Shown here: positions 51,517-63,900 of the stretch, one piece after another
How the letters are laid out: each line of letters starts with the position of its first letter
How positions within the stretch are numbered: the stretch's first letter is position 1
Assembly: GCA_022925895.1 (NCBI GenBank)
Contig: JAKSYS010000029.1
Span: 124,001-188,000, forward strand
DNA from: Fragilaria crotonensis
Lineage: Eukaryota; Bacillariophyta; Fragilariophyceae; Fragilariales; Fragilariaceae
Reading direction: 5' to 3'
Length of the DNA: 64,000 nt
Position numbers and translations under genes: made by a program
Notes under the pieces: generated by a model
The model's database searches: none
What the model saw: only the letters and a program-made list of their open reading frames with translations
Told to the model about the DNA's origin: nothing

Positions 51517-54500
51517 TTACGACAGTACCCGGACAGATTGACAAACGCGTTGTTTGACCCTATCCATTCACGAAGATCTTTGAATGCGCTCTGTAGAGAA
51601 TGACAGTGCATGCAAAACGATAGAGGGTCACCGTAGCTACTTTGTGTAGGGGAGGACTATTTCAAAAGATGGCGCGACTTAAAAAGTTGATGTTTTTTTG
51701 TTAGACACAATTCGAACTTCGTAATTTAATTGCTCATTCCTGCATGATGATAAGATATATTAGGAATGGCAGTAGTGCTTCTGCGACTCCGTCAGTTGCG
51801 GTTGGTAGGCCAACGGCCCAGTACACGATCGAAGATGCAGTGAGAATGGTACGTAATTCATTTCTTGAGACTATCGCAAAGATGGACATGGTGGAATGAA
51901 AAGTGACGTGAAAAAATGAGTTCATCCTGCATATCAATTCTATTATCTCTACACAGATTTTGTACTAACTAAATTTATCGCACCATTGCTCCACAAAACC
52001 AACGCAGGTGATTGTAAATGGTATCACCGCTGAGCAAGCCCTCGGGGCTTGTCAGATGACTGGAACTGTTCCATTGAGTACACTCTACTCACGAGTCAAG
52101 GCAGCTAGGGATAGAGGCTCCTACAACGATCACATACGAAGAGCAGACACAAGGAGAATCGGTGCTTTTATTGACATTACTGAAGACGAGGAAACTATGG
52201 GAGTGGTATCGCCGGTTACCATGGATACTACCTTGCTATCCTTAACCTCATCACAGCCAGCAGCACCACCGCGAAAGAAGACCCGACGCTCCTCAAAGCA
52301 AGCAAGTATTGCCCGACTTGATGCCAAACGAAGTAGGGTGGATTACGAAGGAAGGTTCAAGGCTGCATTCAAGGATGCCACGAACCTCGTATCTGCGAAG
52401 GCCCGTGCTGAGTCCGTTCAGAGTATATGCTCGAGACTCAACATCGCATATGGCCTTGATGGAAAGCGTCGTCTGACGCGTTCTACACTTTATCAAGCAA
52501 CAAAGGACGGTCTGGCAGGGACCAGTCCCAAGAAGAAGGGACCAGCGTCGAAGATTCCTGACACACTGCTTGCGGTGGTGGCGACACATGCTGAAGTGTG
52601 CCAGGTGGGAGATGGCGAGTTAAAGGGTCTCGATTGGTGCTTCCATAGTTGGAACAAGGCATGAGACATTCCAGGTTGAATCAGTTTGGAGGAAGGTTCG
52701 CAGCGAGTATCCAGATGCCCTCCAAGCAGCAAACAAGATATCTGTTGAAGACGCTCGCGCACAATGGACAACACACGACAATTTGAATCAGTGGTTTGAC
52801 GATGCCAAGAAGGATTTAGTTGCAACAGGTCTTGTCGAGGACAGAGCGGTGCATGATGAGAATGGGAAAGTGGTGTCAGAGGTTTACTTCAAATGTGATT
52901 CGCAGCGACGCATCATCAATATGGATGAAACTCACCATAATTTGGCTATTACTGGCGACAGAGGAGGTCCGCGAGCAGTATCGTATCATAACCCTGCTTT
53001 TCAGCGGGGTGCATCCAGAGGAGTGAAGTCAGGTCGTCACGTCACAGGTGTCTATGCGACAAATGCAGAAGGAGAAGCACTTCCTCTGTTCTACATTTTT
53101 GACTCGACAGCAAAGTCTGAAGAAAACTTTCGTGTCAAGATGGATTGGCTTGTGGGTTTGCCGACAATCGAGGGAAGGTTCGGTTGCCCATCCAAGGAAA
53201 AGTACGACAGCTTTTACGCCGTTCGCTCTCGTGGATCAATGGACGATGAGTTGCTTAATCAGTATATCGAAACCGTCATACTCCCGCTGTATCCCAACAT
53301 GAATAAGACAGCAATCTTCGATGAAGGAGGAAGACTTCTACAGGGTCCAGTTATCTTGAAGGTCGATGCAGGGCCTGGAAGGATTGTATCGTCACAAGTT
53401 GTTTTAGCAAAGCGCGAGGCACTGTTTGAAAAAGGATTGATCATTCTTCTCGGCTTACCAAATGCAACCAGTGTCCAACAAGAAATGGACGCCTTGTATG
53501 GTCCATTCAAGTCGGCCACATATTCTCGTGGTGAGAAGGTGGTGCAGCAAAAGTTGAAAGAGAGAGGGCTTGCAAGGAGGAACGGACAGCAACTCAGCTC
53601 TGCTGTTCTTAATCTGAACTTCGAGGACCTTCCAATTATTGTTAATGGAACGGCAACCGACGTCGTTGCTGACAAGCCATTTGATCTCCACTTCACAAGG
53701 GACAAGATCCTTTGGTCGTGGGCAAAGGTTGGCTTCGTTGCTTTACAAGAAGCTGTTTGGAAAATCGAAGGGTTAGAAAGGAGCTTGGACAACACAACAA
53801 GGATTCAGCACTCGAGGACTTACAGTGTCGCTACAATTTCCTTGTTGATGATTTAGAAGGCGACGGATTCAACCCCGGAATATTTGACGCCGTGATTCCA
53901 ACAGCAGCTCACGTTCATAGGGCAGCAACAGAGAATGCGCAGATTGAAGAACTGCTAAAGAGTGGCAAAGCTTTCTCCGCCTCCGGACAGTGGAACTTCT
54001 GTGATTCTCGAATTGGTAATGCAGGCGTCACGTTGCGCGCTCAGAAGCTGCAACTACAATTGAATGAAACTGCGCGGACAAACACTGCAAACAAAAAGAA
54101 TGAGGCACAGTTGAAGACGTTGGACCGAGCACAAGCAGCACTCACTAAATATGAAGCAGATACAGGGTCACTTACCGAAAAGGAATGGGGAGAAATCGTC
54201 CGCTGGGTGCTGCCTGCGGCAAGCGTGCCCTATCTCTTGAAAGATCTCAAGAAGCGAGATCAAATTCTTGCAAAACTTGAAACCTTTCCCAATGCTTGGA
54301 CCACTTACATTCCTCGCAGAGAGGTTGCAGTGATCATTCCACCAACAACAGTGTAAGAGTGCACATGAAGGGTGATTGTAATTGTGAATGGATTGATAGT
54401 ATGATTGTGTTTGATCCTCGAATCCAGCTGGGTCCTCAAACGGGACTTTCGCTACGAAGTGCAACGAAATTTCCTACGTGACTAATAACGGAAATTCAAA

Positions 54501-54660
54501 GATCTTAAAAAACAGATATTGCATTTCTGAAGCCGCAGACTCCTAGCTGATCCAATGCTTATAAACATCTTAGTGTAATGGAAGAGAATAGGAACAAGGG
54601 AATGCCGTAAAGGACTCAATCTGCTCAACTAGTGACTCGACAGTCCGGATACTATGGTTA
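51517..54660. mobile_element. pogo-like (Tc1/mariner superfamily) DNA transposon, ends tentative
   Basis: The element is defined mainly by its transposase (51744-54356). Candidate inverted ends are TTACGACAGTACCCGGACAG at 51517 and, reversed from 54660, TAACCATAGTATCCGGACTG: 15 of 20 positions agree. Both include TA near the tip, as expected for a TA target duplication, but offset by one base, so the boundary is only a proposal. Confidence 0.45.
51744..54356 (+). pseudogene. pogo-like transposase with Pipsqueak-type HTH and DDE_1 domain, frameshifted
   Basis: Exon 1 (51744-51848, from ATG in MMIRYIRNGSSASATP) ends QYTIEDAVRM. A 159-bp GT-AG intron (51849-52007) leads into VIVNGITAEQALGACQMTGT and VPLSTLYSRVKAARD, so the intron splits the Pipsqueak/pogo-type helix-turn-helix. 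A second basic HTH-like segment follows (about 52320-52560). The catalytic domain lies at 52783-53856: first D in IINMDETHH, second in VILKVDAGPGR, third in LPNATSVQQEMDALYGPFK, the last closely matching the pogo block NTTS.LQPMD. The tail (53712-54356) includes KSGKAFSASGQWNFCDSRIG and NAGVTLRAQK. Frame changes near 52.62 and 53.74 kb are needed, so this copy is inactive. It stood for a nuclear cut-and-paste transposase. Confidence 0.78.
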
Positions 54661-54768
54661 AGAAAATCAAGGAAAAAAATATTTGATTAACGATATCTTC
54701 ATCATTAATGGTCAAATATCAAATCTGAATAGATAGAAAGTATGCCCGACATCATGTATACATATATC
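54357..54768. other. Spacer, no gene
   Basis: Tail of the pogo-like element and AT-rich DNA. Nothing further seen besides the candidate right end at 54641-54660. Confidence 0.5.
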
Positions 54769-55134
54769 TTAACCTTGACGGAAATGACAACGCAGTGTGC
54801 GTTCACTGTGAATAATTTTACTCGTCCGGCTTCTATGTTTATACTTGTACGGTGCTTGTACAAAGTAGGGGTATAACAGTACTACAGTAGACGGTTGCAG
54901 CTTGCAAAGTTGCAACTCGCAACGACTCCTCTTGCACTCGGAGTACATCGCACCTATCGTCACCTCTTCGCTCCAACATCCCACATCTCGCACCGATGTC
55001 ATGAGATTTGAGATTGTCAACGGGATGAAGGCGATGCGATCGTGCGGAGTGACGCACTCGTCGTAATACATAGCATCAAACATTCCAGGTACCTGTACGT
55101 TAGCAGGGATGAAAATCAAGGCGTCCACCGACAT
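54769..55134 (-). other. In-frame open extension beyond the PDI stop codon
   Basis: The TGA that ends the PDI-like gene is followed immediately, in the same frame, by ATG and 120 further sense codons (MSVDALIFIPANVQVPGMFD and AMYYDECVTPHDRIAFIPLT). It has mixed, protein-like composition, but no recognisable domain and no ER-retention tail at its end (...TLRCHFRQG). It could be stop-codon read-through, a separate small gene, an old 3' exon, or chance. Confidence 0.3.
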
Positions 55135-56967
55135 TCATCCCTCGATGGCTTCCTCGGCTTCGACGTGTTCAGCGTCGCCGATCAATTGCAATAAATTATC
55201 TGTGTCAAAGTCCCCCTGTGATAACATCCAATCCAGAATCTCAGTCGGGTCTCGCAATCGACCCACCGACTCACCAGCTTCATCTTGAACATCAAACTGC
55301 ACGAAATCCTTTTTGTTGGGAGAAGGAAGGTAGTATAAAGCAGGTAAGAAACCAGGATCGATGTTGACCTCAATAATCTCATTCTCAGTCGCGTCTATTT
55401 GCACAATATCCAAAAAGGAATCCCATTTTGCGGCCTTCACCATTCTCGCGAGCTCATTCCAAACGCTTGCAAACCGCTTACAATGACCGCATGTCGGCGA
55501 GTGGAGATAAAGAAGCGTATGTTTGTCCTGTCGCTCCAAAATCACCCGTGAAAAGTCGTTACCAGATATGATCTCAACACCATGAGAATTTCTATGAGCC
55601 GTTTTCACTGAACTTTTGCGCTCCGGAGTGAGCTCTCCATTCCAAAACGCATCCATGAATTTTTGGATGTTATTCACATCTCCCACCACATCCACAGCAT
55701 CTAGATAATATCGTCGGAACTTCTCATTCCGTTGATCCGTTATCAGCAAAACCGGAAGAACTTCGGCACCTGAGGTTCCATGGCTCACTTTAGCGTCGAG
55801 TGAGGTCCAAGTGTCGATTCCAAATTGAGTCATAATACGTGTCTCTGTCTCTGATACAACCATGCACACCATATCTTCCTCGTGATTGTTGCGTACCTCT
55901 TGGCAGCAACGCTGGAACGATCGAATTGCTAGATGTGATGAATGGTCGTAACTGAGCCTTACGAAGAGAATTGCATGGATTTGTCGATGTTTGGCGAACG
56001 CAATGGGTCCAGTACTGATGCGATCATACAACAAGACAGATGGTGTCGACATGATAACAGCAAATTGACGCAAGCTCATTTCAGGCGGCTTGAGACGCAC
56101 ACCGCCAAACTCCCAAGTATTTGGATCCACACGAATGGAAAGAATGCCATCATGCGCGCCCACATTAGCGCAGTCAGCAATGGAAAATAAGGCCACGTCT
56201 CGTTGCGTCGCAACAATCGCTGCCAAGGCGGATAATGATTTGGACGGAGAATCTTTACACTCAACAAGCAGAGTGTAACGGTCAGGTTCATCATCGTTGC
56301 TGTTCATCAACCATCTGATAACGTCCTGTTCGCTTTGAGAATAATCTGGATTAATAGAAGGAACAACATGGCGCAGAAATCCCATACCATGCTTCCTGAC
56401 AAATAATTGCAGTTGCTGCACATCGTCCATTGTAAAAATAGGCCCCAAAGCATGGCGATACCAGCAATGCAAGGTAGTGTCGACAATGTCGATTGGATCT
56501 CGCTTTAAACCCGAGTACTCCATGACCACAGTTTCGTCCTTCACTTGTCGAAAGAAGAAGAGGGCGGGGTACGCATCTATGCCCAAAGTTTGGATCCAAG
56601 ACCGGTCAACCTTGCTTGAATCGATTTTCGCTATTCTAGGAGGAAGTGAGGCCATGTGACCACTGACGAGATCTATGGCTCCGAAATAGTCCGACAATGA
56701 TGTCGCAGCATGATCCAACGTTTTCAGCAGTTTATTGCTAAAGGGGCATGACGGAGAGTAGAGAGCCACTAGCAGAAGGATGCTTTCATTCCTGTGGAGA
56801 AGGTCGTTGACTTGATCCACGTTGCTGAGGACCAGCACACCAAAGTCGTTGCTCTTCTCCTCCCAAGAATTCAGGGTATCGACATCACCAGCAATGGTGC
56901 GAGACAATGATAGTTGAGTGAAGTAAAGTAAAGCCAGAAGACGGCTGGTCCACAGTCTTCTAATCAT
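55135..56967 (-). CDS. Protein disulfide isomerase-like protein with N-terminal CPFS and C-terminal CGHC thioredoxin domains
   Basis: 610 residues from ATG 56967. The N-terminal MIRRLWTSRLLALLYFTQLS is a typical signal peptide. Residues about 40-165 form a thioredoxin fold with a monothiol-type site C74-P-F-S (SPSCPFSNKL) and the cis-proline region DAYPALFFF. A redox-inactive middle (about 180-450) with scattered Cys resembles PDI b-type domains. Residues about 460-590 form a second thioredoxin domain with the classic C493-G-H-C496 (HSPTCGHCKRFA) and cis-proline GFLPALYYL. The C-terminus EEAIEG lacks a KDEL-type signal. Such proteins form or rearrange disulfides in the ER lumen; the unequal sites suggest that only the C-terminal domain is a full oxidoreductase. 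No intron is needed. Confidence 0.9.
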   Translation of the reverse strand: MIRRLWTSRLLALLYFTQLSLSRTIAGDVDTLNSWEEKSNDFGVLVLSNVDQVNDLLHRNESILLLVALYSPSCPFSNKLLKTLDHAATSLSDYFGAIDLVSGHMASLPPRIAKIDSSKVDRSWIQTLGIDAYPALFFFRQVKDETVVMEYSGLKRDPIDIVDTTLHCWYRHALGPIFTMDDVQQLQLFVRKHGMGFLRHVVPSINPDYSQSEQDVIRWLMNSNDDEPDRYTLLVECKDSPSKSLSALAAIVATQRDVALFSIADCANVGAHDGILSIRVDPNTWEFGGVRLKPPEMSLRQFAVIMSTPSVLLYDRISTGPIAFAKHRQIHAILFVRLSYDHSSHLAIRSFQRCCQEVRNNHEEDMVCMVVSETETRIMTQFGIDTWTSLDAKVSHGTSGAEVLPVLLITDQRNEKFRRYYLDAVDVVGDVNNIQKFMDAFWNGELTPERKSSVKTAHRNSHGVEIISGNDFSRVILERQDKHTLLYLHSPTCGHCKRFASVWNELARMVKAAKWDSFLDIVQIDATENEIIEVNIDPGFLPALYYLPSPNKKDFVQFDVQDEAGESVGRLRDPTEILDWMLSQGDFDTDNLLQLIGDAEHVEAEEAIEG

Positions 56968-57769
56968 TGTTGTCGATTCAAATCCGAAGTATACTGGAAG
57001 GGTTCAGGTGAAGTTGTGAAGAGTCGTTCGCCCTCTCTTCAGGTCACACGGTATGGCCATCATTAGTCCTGAGTCCTGAGTGCATCCTGAGTCCTGAGGT
57101 CGATGGCAAAATATGTATGCATTCGCAGGTGCAACAGTACAAGTACCTGGACTTAAAAGTTCGTGTAGTAGTACATGTACTTGCTTATGATATGAAGGTA
57201 TGCATACTGTGCCGGTTGCTGTGTAGGTGCACTCACTGTACTATGCGACGCAGTAGACCACTTCCTGTGAATGAGATATGAGATGCCTCACTTGACTCTT
57301 CTGATACGAAATACTTGTACCAGTACCTGGAACTGTCCATGCCCGTTCAACAGTACTTGAAATTTGGAATTGTTCCAAGTGTCTGCATGGGATATTACTC
57401 CGTACTCGTACCTGGTATGAAGTACGAACGTCGTACACGTATGTATGCATACCAAGTACATTGTGTTTTCTACTATGCATACTCGTAGGTATGACATCCC
57501 GGACACAAGAGTCTACTTGACGCATAGCCAACGCACTTTTTCTACTGTACTACAAGTACTACTTGTTAGGAATCTACCGTCACTCTGTCACACTGTCTCT
57601 CGTATTACTGTAAGGTTAAACACCATACGGTAATACAATAGACAGTCCATTATTTTTCTTAGTCTGTCCGTGACCCGTTCCCGTAGAATGCTACGGATCA
57701 GAACCTGGTACTACCGGTCTGCAACACAAAACTATTTGAATTTACTTCCTATGTAATTCAAATCATGAG
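56968..57769. other. GTAC-rich intergenic DNA upstream of PDI-like gene
   Basis: Contains a tripled CCTGAGT block (57066-57096) and many GTAC/TAC words (57120-57560). Short minus frames at 57241-57531 translate this DNA. No gene. Confidence 0.55.
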
Positions 57770-57991
57770 TGTTGTTGATAACTTCAACAACACTCTTTTT
57801 ACTATGGACAACACTTCCCAAACACCACTCAGGAAGTGGGACTAAGACAACACTTCATTTGTGAGACTCCAACTAATGTTGCAAGTCTCACCTTCATTTT
57901 TCATTCCAATTCATCTTATAATTTCCACAAACCAAAAACAGTAAAGGCCTTTACTAGTTAGCATCTACATTTCTACATCCTTGTATCAACA
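57770..57991 (+). repeat. Candidate 5' LTR of the right-edge element
   Basis: 222 bp starting TGTTGTTGATAAC and ending GTATCAACA, so it has TG...CA ends with TGTTG/CAACA inverted tips. The start overlaps a hairpin (GAGTGTTGTTGA...TTCAACAACACTC). No second copy is in the window, so this rests on structure alone. Confidence 0.4.
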
Positions 57992-60900
57992 AATCTACCG
58001 CCATGGTGTATGTCTACAAAACACCATCGCCCAAAGCTGGACGATCCGTCAGGTTCGCTTCCTCACCCGTCAAGTCCAACGTTAGACTTCTGGGTCCTAC
58101 TAACCTTAAGTCTACCGTCGGCCAGTACTCGTGTACCGATCACACGAACACTGTCATGGTTGCTCGCCTCGAACCACCGGTCCAAGGCTCTACCGTCGAG
58201 AGAAATTACTCGTCCGATCATTGGGCGAACCTTCGTACGGCCGTTAACAATTTGAGTTTAACTGCTATTAATTTCCCTCCTCACGGACTCGCCAGCAGCA
58301 ATTTAAACTCCCCATTGAAGAACAGAAGCTTCCCAAGTCCACCATGAAGAACGCCATCCCGCCCACCCTTGCCCCTCGCATCTCTAGGTCCGCCCGTAAG
58401 GCCGAAGACCGCGATGCCTTCGACGATAACGTCGACGTCCGCGCCCCATCGGCGCGAATCCTGTCCCTCCCGACACGCCCACCCATCCTGGCCTCTATCA
58501 TGGAGCCTTAGCTTTCGGATCTCCCAGAGGATCCAAGCATCAACGTGTCCACCGTTTTCCTTCTCCCAACACTACCCCTGATGACGATCAGGATCAACCA
58601 ACCAAGAAGAAGAGGCGCACCTCCATCAAGAAAGGTCCCCAAGCCGCCTACCATGCCAACAATTCCGACGACAATTTCGACCAGATCATCCAGGAGGATC
58701 GCAACCTCCACTTCAACGAGCGCAACAACAAGATTGCAGCTCCTTCTCCTCAGGGCACCAACATTAGCCACAGGGCTACTACTCCAACCAAGATGGCTGC
58801 AAAGATGCAAGCCACTTCTCCAACTACTCCAACTACTTTAACCACTACGGATGACAACAAAAAGGGCACTACTACTGAACCAGATGATCACACTACAAAG
58901 CATTATGCATCTACCAATGCCAACTACAAGGACATTGGACCTACAGATGATAATGAGGAGGACAGCAACAACCACAGGACTACAAGTACTACAACTACCA
59001 ATATCAGCACCAAAAGTACTTTCAACAACATGGCACCAAAATCCACAACCAACGTCGCGCACTCCGATGCCGCCACCCAAACACCAACACAGGAACTCGT
59101 TTCGCCCCCTACGGTTTCCTCGAAGCGCAGGAATCGCGCTCGCAGATTTTATCCCCGTCGTCACCCTCGCACGTCGCGACCCCAAATCGATCCATACGAC
59201 GATCCGACGTCGCTGCAACACCTTTCCCAAACCATTTTGGAATCGATCGATGACACATTCCCCAATTCTTCCCCCTACCTTTCGCTCCATCACGTCGACG
59301 CAGACGATTCGCGCCCGCTCGCACCTCCTCAGCTCGCCGATCCAAATTCTGATCATCATTTGCCAAATTTTCACAGCAACTTGAAGTGGGACGTCATCGA
59401 CTTGGCTCGCTACATTCGACAAATTAACGCATTCACCGAAGATGAGGTACCAATTAACACCTCCTATACCCTGGGAACGATCCAAGATGACGTTGACAAA
59501 GTCATCAGAGCAACTGCCGACGAACATGTGAAGTCACTTCAAAACACACTCACCATGATCGCACATGCACTGGTACGCCACACCACGCGTTGCCAGGCGC
59601 CACAGTACAACCTTCTCAGCCACCACTCCAAATTTGAGCGAATTCGAAGCGACAGATCTCGAGAAACGACTGTTCAAAGTTCTAAGAGTCATTTCGGCAC
59701 TTTGGTGGGTGCCGACAACTCAGCAGACTCGCGACTCAAAACTATGACGTCTGATGAGAACAGTGATAACGGCTCTGCTACCCCGCAATTTTGTACTGAT
59801 TTTTCCCGATTGACCCAGAAATCCCGGATTCCCCCAAACTCCCACAGCTACCTCGCCCACGTTCTACGAACTATACCCCGAGTACAGCCCTGCTCTTTTC
59901 CGGAATCCGATCCCGAACCAACTCGCGACGACAACTCAACAACCCTCGATTCCGTTTCAAAATTTTCCACGTCAAGTCCGATTCCTGACGTCGTTTTGGA
60001 GATTTCCGATTCTGTGAAACGTCCGTTAACGGTCCTAACGCATCGCTCTCGTACTGTGCTGCCGTTGACACGGGAAACGCAGCTACTGTCGTTCGTACCG
60101 CGGTTTCCTCCCCAACCCACAACAATGGGCCTGCAGAGCCCACAATCCGACCGTTTCCTCTGAGACTTTGACCTATTTGGATGTTCAGCACCCTGTCCCA
60201 ATCAAATTGGAAGATTTGCCAAGCTCCCAAGCTGATGATGCCGATGTTTTCCTTGCCGATCATTGTTACTCCTGCAGTAATAATGACTCAACTAGGGAAA
60301 CTGTTAACTTTATCCTGATGCCGACCCAGATCCGCTACCAGAAGTTGCAAACGACCTGATCCCGAACCAATGGACATTGTGGAGGATGATCTTGACAATA
60401 ATGGCGACGCTAACCGAGATATTGGTGAACCTAATGAGGTACCAAGTGCAGCTATACAACAACTTGTCAGACTACTGCCTCCTCTGCGCCCTGCCCCACC
60501 GTTACGATCGCCAACCCCTCGACGCCATTCATCACCACCCTTTTCGGATGTTCCAACACTTCCATCACATTCCGTCACGCGACCTGTTTTTCACCGAGGC
60601 AATGCTAATGGACACAATCAACGGCACGATTCACCTTCGCGACCTACCGCTTTGCGTTCGCACAAGTGCAACTATATCTGCCTTTTGCATCAACACACTC
60701 GCCGACCCACCCGAACTCAACATCATCCGTGGCCTCGACAAGCACTTCATCCACCACATCCTACTTCACGTCATACGCAACCACATGTATATCGACGAAC
60801 TGATCTCCGGCACCAACATCCCACTTCTGAATGTACGACCCGATAAACTCCTGCTCCTACGTAGCATGAAGCACACCCTCAATCGCGCTACCAACATGGT

Positions 60901-63900
60901 CGTCCAACACCTCAACGAACAGCAACGCTCCCAGTTCCTGCCCCGCCGAACTCCCCGAGCATTCAGCGACATCGACGACGCGTTCCACGACGACCCCAGA
61001 CTGTCCGATGGAAACACGATGCGCAGTCGCCATCATCTACGCGCTCAGATTACTATACATCACGCATCACCGCAACTATTTCAACCGCGACCATGGACTA
61101 GCTGAGCACTATTTTTACCCGGACCATCTCTTCGCAATCGCAAAGGAAATCAAATCAACTGCCGCCGCTCTAAGTCTCCTTCCCGATACAACAACCTTCA
61201 ACCTCCTGCCCCGTTTTGTTCACGATGCCTTTGACGAAGTCGACGACCTATTCCCCGGAACATCCCTTGGCCACCGTTCTGATCAATATTATCGCGACAA
61301 ACTGCCCTATCTCCAAACGGAATTCGAACTCGTGCAACCTTATGTAACGGACTACATCAATTCTTTCCCGACGCCATCCACCGAAGCCAAAGAGATTGCG
61401 TCTGACCGCGCCTGCGAATTGATTAACGTCGCCCTTTTCAACATGCTATCATCCATCGTATGTCAAAGAAGCGTTCCAAGCAACCTGAACTCAACAACAA
61501 CCAAGTTTTCATTGGCAACCTCCCCTGCAGACATGTTCCTTTCCAGTTTTGCTACCTGCTACCCAATGATCACCAACCTTCTGATGTCCAACTGACCTTT
61601 GACAATGTTACTGAAGATACTTTGGCCATCAATCATGTGATTTGCAATCCCCTCATCCTTCAGGAGCTCATCGCCATGAACCGATTCGACAGCGATCCCC
61701 TTCAATACATGGAGATTTACAACCGCCTCACCCGATAGCGACCGACACCGTCAACGATTCAATTGACTTCCTCCCCATTTCGAATACATCCTATTCCGAG
61801 TTGTGCAACTGCTTCATCCCAAAGACCCAACTGGCATTATCAGAGAGAACTACCCACCTACCAATGTTGTTATTTTCCAGGGCTCCCCACTCCAAGCTCC
61901 CACCTACTGCTTTGGCTCCCCAACTGAAATTGCTATCCCTACTCCAACAACTGGTGCCTTTCCATCAACCTTGACCATTCTGGAGATCCCATCATTGTCA
62001 ACAATATTTCTGGTGAAGCCTACAATCGTTCCACAGTTCAACGCCTCTTTCGGACCCAGACTGCCAAACCAATTCATCCTGATCAAGTTAATGACCCGGA
62101 TTGGATACCACGCCACACTGCCGATTTACGTCGCCACCCCGATGCCGACTTGTACCACGTTGCCTGCGACCCCAAACGCATCCCGTTTTCCTTGGCTGTC
62201 CGCTTGATTCCAGTTTATACCACAGGCCCCAGTGGACAGACTATTTATCAAGCATGGGCTCTTCCACACCTTAACGATGCCCTCCGCGACCCTGAGCTGC
62301 AACTATTCAACAATTTCCTCTCTTACTACCACACTGCAAAGGAAAACCACCCTGAGTTCCCATTCATTGATCTCATGGGATCTGATTCACCTGTTCCAAA
62401 CTATGGTGAGTCTAGTTCACAATGTTTACATTATCCTGGTTGTTATGCTGGTTACTTACCTCTTTCTATCTGTGACAGTCTAAGCTGTCCCAATCAGATA
62501 GAATCAGTTGCAAGTAACAATATAATTACCTTTCAACAGGATAATAGTACATTTTCTGGAACACATTTTGCATGTCTTGCCGTTTCAACTCGCCGTTCAT
62601 CTTTATTATCGGATCCGACTCGAACCCCGGACCCCAGGACGAAATTCCTGCACAAATCGACCCGCAAACGCAAATTTTGCACCAAACGAACCCCAAACTG
62701 CAATTTTACACGACGAACACGGCGACGAAATTCCTGCGCAAAACGACACTACCGGCGAAAATCCAACGCAAAACACCACCGACAGCCCGGAAATTCACTC
62801 CCAACAGCTAATTTCCGACGCAGAAACTACATACGACGAACACGCACAAACAACTCAACAACTGCCCGGAACTCAACCAAATCTCGCATTTTTACCACCA
62901 AACTCGCCCGAAACAAGCAGTTCACACGCCGAAACACCCTCCAACTCACCTCCAACTGCGAAATCAACAACTGGGCCTCTAAAACGCTTCTCCGATGCAT
63001 TTTCAGGCATTCTCACGCCGAAAAACGTAAAATTACCTCACAATCCGGACGCCACCGAATCGAACCCACAACCTCCGATTTCGACAACTTTTTCGACGAC
63101 ACCCAAAATTATACCTACCAAAAGTTCTCACCCCAAAATTTGAACCCCAACCACCAAATCCGTCGCAAAATCTTTCGCAACCCCATAATCAACACAACGA
63201 AATTATTCAACCTCCCAGCACGAAATCTGCCAAACCTACGCAAAATCACCTAATTTTGGAAACGACGACCAAAACCCCAAAATGCACCAAAATCCGTTGC
63301 AACACGCCCAACTCCGCGCCAGGCGACCCACGCAACCTTCACATACCCTCCCACTGTTGAAACCTTCTTTGATGAGGACACAGACCATGATTCAGAACAA
63401 GAACCCAAGCACATTCAACACACATCCCCTGATGCGCTCACATCATCAACGCGAACCGATTTTACTTATCCGCCAATCGAAGACCTCACGAAAACACTTT
63501 TGAAGTACGCCAAAAATGCTAACCTTCGCAAATTGTCCTACCCAACCGACCTTCAAGCACGCCGCCGACATTTAACACCTTCATTGACAACCTTCGAATT
63601 GTTTGCAACATTTCCCCGTGGACGCGCCAAGTCTTTGATCTTTGGCCAAAACAAGTGTCCTATTCACACCCTTTTGTTGGCACTGCTATCTACAATTTGA
63701 TCTTCACAAACGTTTGCGACCCTTGCCAGAAACACATCATTGATGGCCCACCGGACGCTCGGACTGCAATTCTCACTCTACGACGCCACTGCGCTCCGCT
63801 AACTCCTGATCATGTCGAACGAACTCGCGAAGCTTTCTGCTCAATCAAACAACCACATCATGAAGTCGCAACCTCCTACCTCAACCGCATTCGCCTTCTC

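Noticed and set aside
58838-59527. Minus-strand open frame of 229 codons
   Set aside because: Antisense to the longest plus frame of the right-edge element; Val/Cys/Ile-rich, as expected from reading a C/A-rich strand backwards.
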